This document shows positions 43,975 to 52,780 of a stretch of 64,000 nucleotides of DNA, one piece after another. The DNA lies in contig JAJOZX010009088.1 in the NCBI GenBank assembly GCA_023014485.1, positions 62,001 to 126,000 of the forward strand, read 5' to 3'. Positions within the stretch are counted from its first letter, which is position 1. Each line of letters opens with the position of its first letter. The notes below the pieces were generated by a model, which was given only the letters and a program-made list of their open reading frames with translations, made no database searches and was not told the DNA's origin. The position numbers were made by a program, and so were the translations under genes. The stretch is from Bathynomus jamesi (lineage: Eukaryota; Arthropoda; Malacostraca; Isopoda; Cirolanidae).

Positions 43975-44448
43975 ACATGTTTGGTTGAACAATTGACCGT
44001 AGTTTTTATTTATTAATTTATTATTAGTTTTTTCAATTTTCCGTATGACATTTTTCAATAATGTTGGTAAATTATAAATAATATTTCCAAATTTTCCGCC
44101 GTTTCGCTCTGTCCTCGAGCATCTTTAGGGAATTCGTTTGGAGCCATCTTCGTTGGTGTTCTGCGTAGAATAAAATTTCTTGTCAGGGCGCTCTCTTTTT
44201 ATAGGTCATTTTCGGACGTTTTCCCGCAGTTTCGCGTACGTGTACTGACGGGATTGTTAGTTTCATACGTTTAACTTGAGGATTCGTTCTTGCCCGGTTC
44301 GCTGATTGTTTATTTTCGAGGAAGTCTCTTTTATTATTAATGCTTCGATGATATGAAGTCTTTTCTCATCCCTAATTTGTGTTACCACGTTTGTTGCTTC
44401 CACTATCTGTTGTCTGGTTAGGTTTATTTTGTGTATGTTCAACATCAC
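43975..44448 (-). mobile_element. Penelope-like element fragment, minus strand
   Basis: 5'-truncated Penelope-like retroelement reading leftward. It has the end of the GIY-YIG endonuclease region (NIHKINLTRQQIVEATNVV, EKRLHIIEALIIKETSSK) followed by a 3' region with a degenerate hammerhead motif and an end at GTTCAACCAAACATG. It is joined head-to-head with the plus-strand fragment at about 44448. Confidence 0.85.
44098..44128 (-). ncRNA. Degenerate hammerhead motif
   Basis: Mirror of the motif at 44926-44956. Helix II (GCTC...GAGC) and GAAAC are kept, but the first core box is CTAAAGA instead of CTGAAGA and the cleavage triplet is GGC instead of GTC. Predicted inactive. Confidence 0.6.
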
Positions 44449-44848
44449 TCAAAAACCGAAAATCTACAAAATCCCACGTAGTTTACGAATTTCAATGCCG
44501 AACGAAGGTTGCAAACTTCGAGGAAACATGAGATACGTGGGCTCAACCATAACAACACTGTCAAGAAGGCTAACAATGTACTTACAAGACGGAAGTCCGA
44601 AAGATCACGTGTGGAACATACACAAAATAAACCTAACCAGACAACAGATAGTGGAAGCAACAAACGTGGTAACACAAATAAGGGATGAGAAAAGACTTTA
44701 TATCATCGAAGCATTAATAATAAAAGAGACTTCCCCGAAAATAAACAATCAGCGAACCGGGCAAGAACGAATCCTCAGTTACACGTACGAAACTGACCAA
44801 TCCCGTCAGTACACGCACGCGAAACTGCGGAAAAACCTCCGAAAATGA
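44449..44848 (+). pseudogene. Penelope-like GIY-YIG endonuclease, C-terminal part
   Basis: The frame reads EGCKLRGNMRYVGSTITTL then SRRLTMYLQDGSPKDHV, NIHKINLTRQQIVEATNVV and RLYIIEALIIKETSPKIN, and ends KLRKNLRK at 44848. YVGST-TTLSRRL..HLQDG is the characteristic core of the Penelope GIY-YIG nuclease that nicks target DNA for reverse transcription. The reverse transcriptase and the start of the nuclease domain are missing, so this cannot act alone. No stop interrupts what remains. Confidence 0.85.
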
Positions 44849-44925
44849 GCTATAAAAGAGAGCGCCCTGGCAAGAAATTTTTATTCTACGCAGAACACCT
44901 ACGAAGATGGTTCTAAACGAATTCC

Positions 44926-44956
44926 CTGAAGATGCTCGAGGACAGAGCGAAACGTC
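44926..44956 (+). ncRNA. Hammerhead ribozyme motif (Penelope type)
   Basis: CTGAAGA (core box 1), T, helix II GCTC-GAGGACA-GAGC, then GAAAC (core box 2) and the cleavage triplet GTC. Flanking TTCC and GGAA can pair as helix I, and helix III is minimal (AC/GU). This layout matches the small hammerheads described in Penelope-like elements, which are thought to work best as dimers and to process element RNA. Activity here is inferred. Confidence 0.7.
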
Positions 44957-45072
44957 GGAAAATTTTGGAAATATTATTTATAATTTACCAGCATTATTGA
45001 AAAATGTCATACGGAAAATTGAGAAAACTAATAATAAATTAATAAATAAAAACTACGGTCGATTGTTCAACC

Positions 45073-45111
<39 letters not shown>

Positions 45112-45310
45112 TTGTATATTAGGGTGGCTGTATGAACATAATCTTCAAAAAGTTAAGTTCGGAACCCATAATATTGTTTCTTATTCCCCAAAAAACTCAG
45201 AATACTAATTTGTATACAAATCGGAAATGTTTTAGAGGTGTCACAAGAGTCCAGAAGATTTTAACTTAGTCTTTTTTGAGTTCAGCTCCAGGTCCCCTCA
45301 CCCATAAGGG

Positions 45311-45659
45311 CAGAGGCGGATTAAGGCACCTCGGGGCCCCGGGGCAATGAAGAATATGGGGGCCCTTTTCTATAACTTTTTATTAACAATACATGTTAAT
45401 TGAGAGCAAACTTAAAAGAACCTTAACACAGTGTACTTTGCCGTTTGCCAAAACCAAACAATATAAACAACTTTTACTTTAGGGCCTATAAAACACAAAA
45501 TAAAACAGGGAATTTGTCAGTTTGTGTACTCTGTCATATTTAATCAAAGAAGTTTGCGAAATCTCGAATTATATCATCGAAACTCAGTTAATTGGGGGCC
45601 CCTCAAGCATGGGAGCCTGAGGTTTCAGCCTCAATAACCTCGGTGATAATCCGCCACTG
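45311..45659. mobile_element. hAT-type MITE, CAGAGGCGGATTA termini
   Basis: The left end CAGAGGCGGATTAAGGC and the right end (inward CAGTGGCGGATTATCACC) flank G/C-run-rich subterminal regions (GGGGCCCC). Flanks CATAAGGG (45303-45310) and CAAAAGAG (45660-45667) match at 6 of 8 positions, an aged 8-bp duplication. No coding. Confidence 0.8.
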
Positions 45660-45734
45660 CAAAAGAGTGAGTATTATCCTCTCAATAGAGGGGGTTTCGT
45701 TGTCGCCTGGTTGAACTTTGGAGACCTTCAACTA

Positions 45735-47270
45735 ATGTTTTCTTTCTTGCATCTGGGAATGTTTTACGATGTTCCTCAGCGACCTGAAGCAAAAACTGTC
45801 TGTTCCTCATTTCTCGTTACAGAGGTGTTAAAGTCCTTTATCAATGCTATTCCCCTTTCTGCTATATCATTGACACCTTCATGCTTTTGAGAATCTTGGA
45901 AGCGTTTTGATAATCTGGAATTTGTCCCATTGAGCTGGATCTACAGAAGTTAGAAAGTCATCTTCCGACCGTAAAATTGAGAACAGTTGTCGAGAGTTTG
46001 CTGTGACAAATAATGACAGATCTTTTCCTTCAGCAATCGTCGGACAAATTCTATTTGGAGGGCATTTATCTCTTTCATTTTTAAGAACTGCGACCATCAA
46101 TCTCTTCATTTCTAAAGGTGCACGATCATCAAAGGAAGAGAGACCAATTAAACGTTCACTTAAATATTACAAATGATTACCGAATGCCTTGCTGCAGATT
46201 TGGAGACGACAGTGTCTGGGTAAGTTTTTTAATTGCTGAAGGAGCTCGAAGTCATTTGCAGGAGCTAAAGTTGCTTGAGCATTGGAACCATGCTTTTACA
46301 TAAATCTCTGTAATGAATAAATTGAATCTTCTTAAAGATGATATTTCTCTTAATGTTAGACAAACCTGTGAATGGAGGAGATAAATCTTTATAGAATAAT
46401 TACGTTTGCTAGCCAACGTGCACGATGTAGAGTACCTGGTTGCATCAGTCTTCTTCCTCGTGGGGATACTTCTCCCAGAAACAGCAATGTTAATTCTAAG
46501 GTTTCTCGGTAATCATCTCTTGGTTGACGTTCTTCTAGGTTAGTTTTACAGAATTCAATTATTTCCTTCTATTCAGATATGTCTAAGATCACTTCTTTAT
46601 CACCAATCACTGGTTCAAGCTTACTCCCATCAATGTTACTCCATTCTAGCTGTAATCGCTTAAATAAAGCAATATCAGGTCCTGATGAGGGACCAAAAGG
46701 ACACCAAATACATTTCCAACTATAATCTCATGGATATGATGACGACAGGCTAGGTGCAGAAGATTTTTTGTCCAACATTTGTTCAATCAGGATGCAGGCA
46801 CTTCCTCTCTTTCCCGTATTACTTGCTGTGGTATCAAACGACATGGCTTTGATCTGGTTGGTTAAATTCCATTCTTTTACAGTTTCAACAACAGCCTTTG
46901 CAATTGCTTTTGCACTTCCGGAGGAAAGTTTAGGGACTGCAAGAAGCTTGCCGATATCTTTACCAGTCACTACCACAGGCAAACGACCAACAGACTTTTT
47001 TCCTGTGATATCAGGTAGCATTTTCTCATCCCAGTGAACTACTGGGGGGTTTTCTGGAGCAAAGTGTTCAATAATATTAGCTGAAGTTTCTTTTCTAATT
47101 TTCATCCGTTTAGTGCAAATAGAATCTTTACTGATCGATAGTGACTCTACATCATATCCTAACTTTTTGCCGTAGCAGCAACGAAATGAGCTGCTGCTCG
47201 GTTGCTGATTTTTGTATGGTCTAGAGCTTGCACTAATTCGGGAGTCATTATGTTTTGAGGTCTTGTTTTC
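45735..47270 (-). pseudogene. Divergent hAT-like transposase (family 1), decayed
   Basis: Read on the minus strand: TPELVQALDHTKISNRAA (about 47245), PPVVHWDEKMLPDITGK with the first Asp (47030-47028), VGRLPVVVTG, AMSFDTTASNTGKRGS with the second Asp (46835-46833), LLHLACRHHIHEIIVG (about 46745), and near 45860 GVNDIAERGIALIKDF with the Glu (45859-45857). D-to-D is 65 codons and D-to-E about 325, close to the 68 and 324 of Hermes hAT transposase. Numerous stops and frameshifts lie between 46725 and 45870. No introns are apparent here, unlike the copy at 52781-55245. Confidence 0.8.
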
Positions 47271-47298
47271 TTCAATTGTGGTTGGGTGTCACCCTAAG

Positions 47299-47559
47299 AA
47301 AAACTTTTTAATTTTGAGATGTACTATTTTCCGAATGGATCGACTCGTTATCACTACTGGTACTTGAATCTATTGTTGCAACTTTGCCTAGTTGTTGTAT
47401 TTCTTTTCATGTTTTCTCTTGCGGCTAATAAAATTTTGCTCTATAATTATCTTATTTCTTCCTTGATTGTTATCACTTTATCATGCCAGCTATGTGACCT
47501 TTCCTTCCACTGCGCTGAGCAGTAAGAAATTTCTTATCTTCTATTTTCATCATAGACAG
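47299..47559. other. Spacer, nothing recognised
   Basis: AT-rich sequence between the hAT-like copy and the LINE. Possibly 5' LINE sequence too decayed to read. Confidence 0.35.
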
Positions 47560-49555
47560 AGCATTCGCGTGTGCAGTGTCAAATAGTTTATTGAGTCCTG
47601 ATGTGAAGTGTGTTTCTTACTTTGTGAAACTTCTCTCTCCGTTGGGCTCCTCCGATCACAATCTTATATCTGTTCCTGTCCTATCGCTTCATTTCGGCCT
47701 TTGGACCTTCTCAAGAGGAGGCGCCTTTAGCACTTCGGCGCCGGTGATTGGGAGGCCCTTAGGCAGTACTTTGTGATTTCCCATGGAATGATTACTGCTT
47801 CCGTGGCCGGGGCCCTTCTGAGTGTGCAGAGCGCATCACAGAGGTGATTCTCTCGGGCATGGAGGCGTACATTCTATATTCTATTCCTACTACTAATGCA
47901 AAAAAAACCGTGGTTTAACTTTACTTGTTCTAATGCTATCCGCAAAAGAGAGGAGGCTTTCAGAAGGTACCGTCGCCATCCAACTCCTGACTCTCATTCA
48001 GCTTATATTTCTACCCAGAATCGTGCAAAATCTGTTCTTCGACTCGTCAAAAATTCCTTCATCTGACAAAAATGTGAAAATTTATCCAATTCTAATTCTT
48101 CTCGGTCTTTCTAGCATCTAGCTAAAACCCTCTTCAACAACTTTACTTCCTCTTCTTTCCATCCTCTTTTCCATTCTGACGGCACAGTTGCCGTCTCTTC
48201 TCCTGGCAAAGCTGAACTCTTCGCTCAAACTTTCGCTTACAATTCATCTCCTTCCCCCTCTGACTTTATTATGTCTCACATTAGAATCTCTTCTAAAGAT
48301 GTTTTTTCTGCCCTATCTGGGCTCAACTCTAGGAAGGCGTTTGGTCCTGATGGTGTTCGTCCTGTTGTTCTTAAGAACTGGCTTCTGTGCTGACACCTTG
48401 CCGAGGCAAACTCTTTCGTCTTTGTCTCTCATCTGGTACTTTTCCTTCCTGCTGGAAGTTTGCTTTCATTCAGCCTGTCCCAAAGAAGGGTGACCGCTCT
48501 CAACCCTCCAACTATCGTCCAATTGCTTTGATTTCTTGCCTTTCCAAAGTTTTTGAATCTATCCTTAATAAGAAGATTCTTAAACACCTTTCGTCTCGCA
48601 ATCTTCTTTCAGATCGTCAGTATGGATTCCGTAAGGGACGCTGTACTGGCGATCTTCTTGCATATCGATCTGACTCTTGGTCATCCTTCTTTTGGGATTT
48701 CGGTGAAACTTTTGCTATTGTGCGAGACATATCGAAAGCTTTTGATAGAGTCTGGCACAAATCTTTGATTTCGAAACTGCCCTCTTTCGATTTCTATCCT
48801 TCTATCTGTTCCTTCATCTCTAATTTCCTTTCTGACCGATCTATAGCTGCAGTTGCAGGTGGTCACTGTTCTTCTTCTAGAGGTATTAACAGTAGTGTTC
48901 TTCAGGGTTCTGTCCTGTCACCCACTCTTTTCCTTTTATTTATTAATGATCTTTTAATTCGTACTTCCTGTCCTATTCATTCTTCAGCCACTTCCCAAAG
49001 CGTCCCTCACCGCAGTCGCTTCATGATTCGCGTAGGACGGGTATGGGACACCTGACCTCTGATCTTTCTGCTATATCTGATTGGGGCAGAGAAAACCTTG
49101 TGGCTTTCAATGCCTCAAAAACTCAGTTCCTCCATATGTCTACTCGTCACAATCTTCCACACGACTAGCCCCTTACCTTCAACAACACACAACTCAATCC
49201 TTCCTCTTCTCTTAACATTCTTGGCGTTTCCTTTTCTCGAGATCTTTCCTGGAAAGATCACATATACTCTCTTTCTAAAACAGCTTCTAAGAGGTTAGGT
49301 GTGCTGTACAGCTTCCGCGGTTTCTTCACCCCTACTCAGTTGCTGTCTCTGTATAGGGATCTTGTTTGCCCCTGTATGGAGTATGCTTCTCATGTGTGGG
49401 ATGGTTCAACCCACACAGCCGTACTTGACCGGGTGGAATCAAAGGCTTTTCGTCTCATCAATTCCCCGCCTCTTACTGATTGTCTTCAATCTCTCTCTCT
49501 TCGCCGCAATGTTGCCTCACTCTCTCTTTACTATCGCTATCATAATGGACATTAA
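47560..49555 (+). pseudogene. Jockey-like LINE, better preserved copy
   Basis: Non-LTR polyprotein: end of the endonuclease (PLGSSDHNLIS, about 47640), linker WNDYCFRGRGPSECAERI and ILSGMEAYI (47795-47870), then the reverse transcriptase: SGLNSRKAFGPDGVRPVV (48320), GDRSQPSNYRPIALISCLSK (48490), DRQYGFRKGRCTGDLL (48610), RDISKAFDRVWHKSLIS (48725), VLQGSVLSPTLFLLFINDL (48895). The YADD box is deleted near 48975-48985. The thumb follows: LYRDLVCPCMEYASHVWDGS (49345), HTAVLDRVESKAFRLINSPP (49410), LTDCLQSLSLRRNVASLS, to the end near 49555. Stops at 48067, 48121 and around 49055-49170. Same family as 6790-11447. Confidence 0.9.
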
Positions 49556-49695
49556 TAAATTTATATAAAAAATCTAGAAACATTTTTATTATCGAAAAAA
49601 AGGTATGTTCGTCCTGATTAGGTCAGATTACGCTAGGTTAGGTTATTTAAGGTTAAACCCCATTAATTCTGAGCCAAAAACAAGCCTTAGTACCC

Positions 49696-50828
49696 CAAGG
49701 GCGGATCTAGGTGGGGGGGGGGCAGTGTCGTGTATTATTATTTTTTTTAATAAAGAAGATAATAATGTCTAATAAGAATTTAATGTTTTGTTTATAAGAA
49801 TTTAGTAATGTTTTATTTAATAAAGAAGATAATAATGTTTAATAAGAAATTTAATGAGGTTTTGTACGTAAATAAAAATTAAATAATGTTTTCTGTAAAA
49901 TTAAGAATATAAAATACTAGCTGGCAACACCCAAAATGTGCCCAGGCTGGAGGCTGAAATGTCCCAAATCAGTCTTCGGGCGGGCGTCCTCGTTACATGT
50001 TTATTAATACGTTAGTGTGATTCTAAAATATTTAATTGTCTCTCTCTTCGCGATAAAAGGTTAACGATGAATCCGCACTCGCTTTACCCTGTTTGTTCAA
50101 ACTGTTTCGGCGTAAATAAAAATCAGTAAATAGTAATAATAGTGTGTAATTTATCCCGGTTCCTTTGCTGTTCAAAATCTTAATGGGAGGCGACGCTATC
50201 GAACTACCCTTCTGCCTGCGTCCGTATAAAGACACGAAAAGAAAACGAGAGTAAAGAGTGAGAATAAAGAGTGATAAGTAAAAAGGCAAATAAGTAAGAA
50301 GTCAAACGAATAATGAAAGAAAAGAGGTGTACACTATAGTGGCGACGTCTGGACCACCCCCTTAATTTCTTGCAAGTGCCCTCTTTTCAAGTGTAAGTGC
50401 CCTATTTGAATAATGCGTATGCCTCTGAAAAAAATTTTTGTTTTTGTAAGTAGATCATGGTTATTTTATTTTATTCAAATTCTATTTTGAGTCTTTATCC
50501 GTATACACTGTACTTCCAAATTTGTAGTTGTAATGGTTTTCATAGGTGCCCTTAGTACTGGTGCAGCCATATTACTACTTTTATCTTCAGCTTATTCTGA
50601 TAGTTCTTTTAATTAGCAAGACATTTGTAATTGTTTGAAAAATTTTCTGTGATAATTGTTGTACCCAAATTAGATTTTTATTTTGTATCATATTTGAATG
50701 AGACTGATCTAATAAAACAATACAATTGATTTTACACTCGCTCATTGGTGGTCTGTTTAAAATTTTTTTTTAGTACGGTGCCCTTTTTTCTTTGGACCCC
50801 CTTACTGAAATGCCTAGATCCGCCCTTG
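49696..50828. mobile_element. Non-autonomous TIR element, CAAGGGCGGATCTAGG
   Basis: The ends CAAGGGCGGATCTAGG and its complement (50813-50828) are flanked by TACCC on both sides (49691-49695, 50829-50833), so the duplication seems to be 5 bp, or longer and decayed. The interior has AAGAAGATAATAATGT direct repeats (49755-49840) and no transposase. The superfamily is unclear. Confidence 0.75.
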
Positions 50829-50833
50829 TACCC

Positions 50834-51019
50834 GTATATTGAATATAGCCCATCTAGGAAAAATACTTGTACTTTTATCGATCTCTTAATCCTTTCTGCT
50901 AGGCTAGATTAGCGAGTACTTCACTATTTAATGACTCGACAATTTAGGTTTGGTTAATTAGTTTTTTAAATATACGACTTTAAAAATGTTGGTATCTCGC
51001 TTATGCGGAGATAGTACAT

Positions 51020-51068
<49 letters not shown>

Positions 51069-51207
51069 TGATTTTCCTTGCTTTCTTTATAACTTTTGTT
51101 TCCCTTTAAAGAATCAATTCACAAAATGGCTTCCGAATTTGACCTTTCCCCTCTGACGAAGTCTCCCTCTTCATAAACTGCAGAGCTTTTTAAGCTACTC
51201 TCTTTGG

Positions 51208-51249
<42 letters not shown>

Positions 51250-51399
51250 GTCACCATTATTATCATTCTTATTATTAGTATTATTGGAAACTTTCTTCAG
51301 ATTTTTATAAATAGTTTTTTCCTCAGTCGAAGAAACTTTCTCCAGGATTATCCATGAATAAAACAAAGTTACAGCTCTCGTCAGTATATAATCCAACGT

Positions 51400-51460
<61 letters not shown>
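50834..51460. other. Non-coding with (TG)n, (GA)n, (CAT)n and (TA)n tracts
   Basis: Microsatellites at 51024-51068 (TG then GA), 51208-51249 (CAT), and 51402-51460 (TA then GA). A poly-Asp frame across the CAT run is an artefact. No gene. Confidence 0.6.
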
Positions 51461-51462
<2 letters not shown>

Positions 51463-51662
51463 GACAAAAGTAAATAAACACCACGATCATTGCCCTCAAA
51501 AACAAATGGCAAATCTCATCAATAGAATGCAGCAGAACATGTGTCAGCTTTACATCATGTAAATAATATATTGATTCAATAAATCTGTTATTATTTATTG
51601 ACTTTTACTATCAAATCCAAAAACTATGGAAAAACAGAAAGTGTCCATTTACTTTTGTCAAA
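51461..51662. mobile_element. Tc1/mariner-type MITE, GTTGACAAAAGTAAAT copy
   Basis: TTGACAAAAGTAAATAAAC on the left and, inward, TTTGACAAAAGTAAATGG on the right. The outermost bases are replaced by GA and TC microsatellite sequence. The interior AATAAATCTGTTATTATTTA resembles the copies at 28367 and 40782. Confidence 0.75.
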
Positions 51663-51666
51663 CATA

Positions 51667-51725
<59 letters not shown>
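51663..51725. repeat. (TC)n(TA)n microsatellite
   Basis: TC then TA dinucleotides bridging the MITE and the SINE. Confidence 0.95.
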
Positions 51726-51731
<6 letters not shown>

Positions 51732-52020
51732 TGTAGTAGTTAGCGTCGCTGACTACGAATCCATCGGCCCCGGGTTCGAGACCCGGTGACGGCAGCCGGC
51801 GCGCAGCAAAACCCAGCTGTTCATCCTTCCACACAATAAAAAAAAGTGGTTGGTTGATAAATGGGTACCCTGGGTGGCTTAGTGGTTAAGACGCTAGGCT
51901 GCTGGTGGGGCGTGGTTCGGATTTCACGTTAAACTGTAGATCTAAGGTGGAATGGAAAGCTTGACTTTCGTCAGAATGAACAATTTGAGCGGAAACTAAC
52001 CAAAGATACCAAAGGTATGT
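51726..52020 (+). repeat. Dimeric tRNA-derived SINE, uninterrupted
   Basis: Head 1: GGTGGTGTAGTAGTTAGCG (A box) and CCGGGTTCGAGACCCGG (B box in a perfect stem). Linker CAGCTGTTCATCCTTCCAC. Head 2: TGGGTGGCTTAGTGGTTAAG and CGTGGTTCGGATTTC. The 3' part ends CAGAATGAACAATT..AACCAAAG, with a short TA tail. Two tRNA-like heads in tandem make it a composite SINE. The single GTACCCTG at 51868-51875 is the empty site of the hAT insertion found in the relative at 39860-40763. Confidence 0.82.
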
Positions 52021-52269
52021 ATATATATATAAACGTTTAGAATACAGAAGTCCTTAATCGGTATACTACAAAAGAAAATAATTTTAGACCGCAAACATAA
52101 TTAAGGAATACGAAATTAGGGGCCAATTAAAAATAGACGTCGTATATAAATAGAGAGGGTTGTTAATACTAAATTTTGCTCGGGACAAGCGTAAAATTTG
52201 GAGATACCATTTCTAAGTACGATTTTCTATTTAAATTTTTTTTCCGAAACCTCTTATCCCCCTGTACAC

Positions 52270-52655
52270 TAGGGTGGCCCACTTTTCAATTTTTTTTGAA
52301 AAGTATAGGTGATCGTGGTTTTTCCCATTATTTGGCACTATACTAGCACATTGGTACCATTTTTACAAAAATTGATCAATATTTATGGGTCTCGCATCGA
52401 CCTTGAAATTACTAGTTTTTTTTTTTAAATGCGTACTTTTTAACTTTTTACTGAATCAAGATAAATCATTAAGTAGGGATGTTTTCTGAATCCTCTTAAT
52501 GAGAGAAGTCGTTTGGTGTGCCTGCCAATGTCGTACGACTAACGGTTTAAAGGTTGTGCCTGTATACAGGTAATACCAATGTGCTAGTATAGTGCCAAAT
52601 AATGGGAAAAACCACGATCACCTATACTTTTCAAAAAAATGAGTCACCATACCCG
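52270..52655. repeat. Left 380-bp terminal inverted repeat of family 1 element
   Basis: Matches 55345-55725 in reverse complement. It contains TATAGGTGATCGTGG at its outer edge and the complement of the same module at its inner edge, so the two ends together carry four copies. Confidence 0.9.
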
Positions 52656-52780
52656 GGCGGAATGTATAATGTATATAGGTAATTAGAAAATGCACTATGC
52701 CTGTGCCAGGTACCTAACCTATTTCTTTTTTTGCAGATCATAACATTTTGAAATTCTGTCTGAGTTCCTCATCTTTTGTC

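Larger units (their letters stand above)
44449..45118 (+). mobile_element. Penelope-like element fragment, plus strand
   Basis: 5'-truncated copy containing the GIY-YIG endonuclease end, the 3' region with an intact-looking hammerhead core, and a terminal TTTA repeat (45075-45115). It forms a head-to-head inverted pair with 43975-44448. Such mirrored truncated copies are usual for Penelope-like elements. Confidence 0.87.
45119..47298 (-). mobile_element. Divergent hAT-like element, decayed copy
   Basis: The left boundary TTAGGGTGGC (45120) and right boundary (inward TTAGGGTGACACCC, about 47298) resemble the TAGGGTGGCC ends of 52270-55725, but no target duplication could be paired, so the limits are provisional. 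It contains a degenerate minus-strand transposase of the same family and, at 45311-45659, a later MITE. Confidence 0.6.

Noticed and set aside
45119..45310. Exact 8-bp duplication for the 45-47 kb hAT-like copy
   Set aside because: Sequences outside the TTAGGGTG-like ends (TTGTATAT and AGAAAAAC) do not match, so boundaries remain provisional.
51190..51396. Frame encoding a poly-Asp protein
   Set aside because: It is a translation of the (CAT)n microsatellite.
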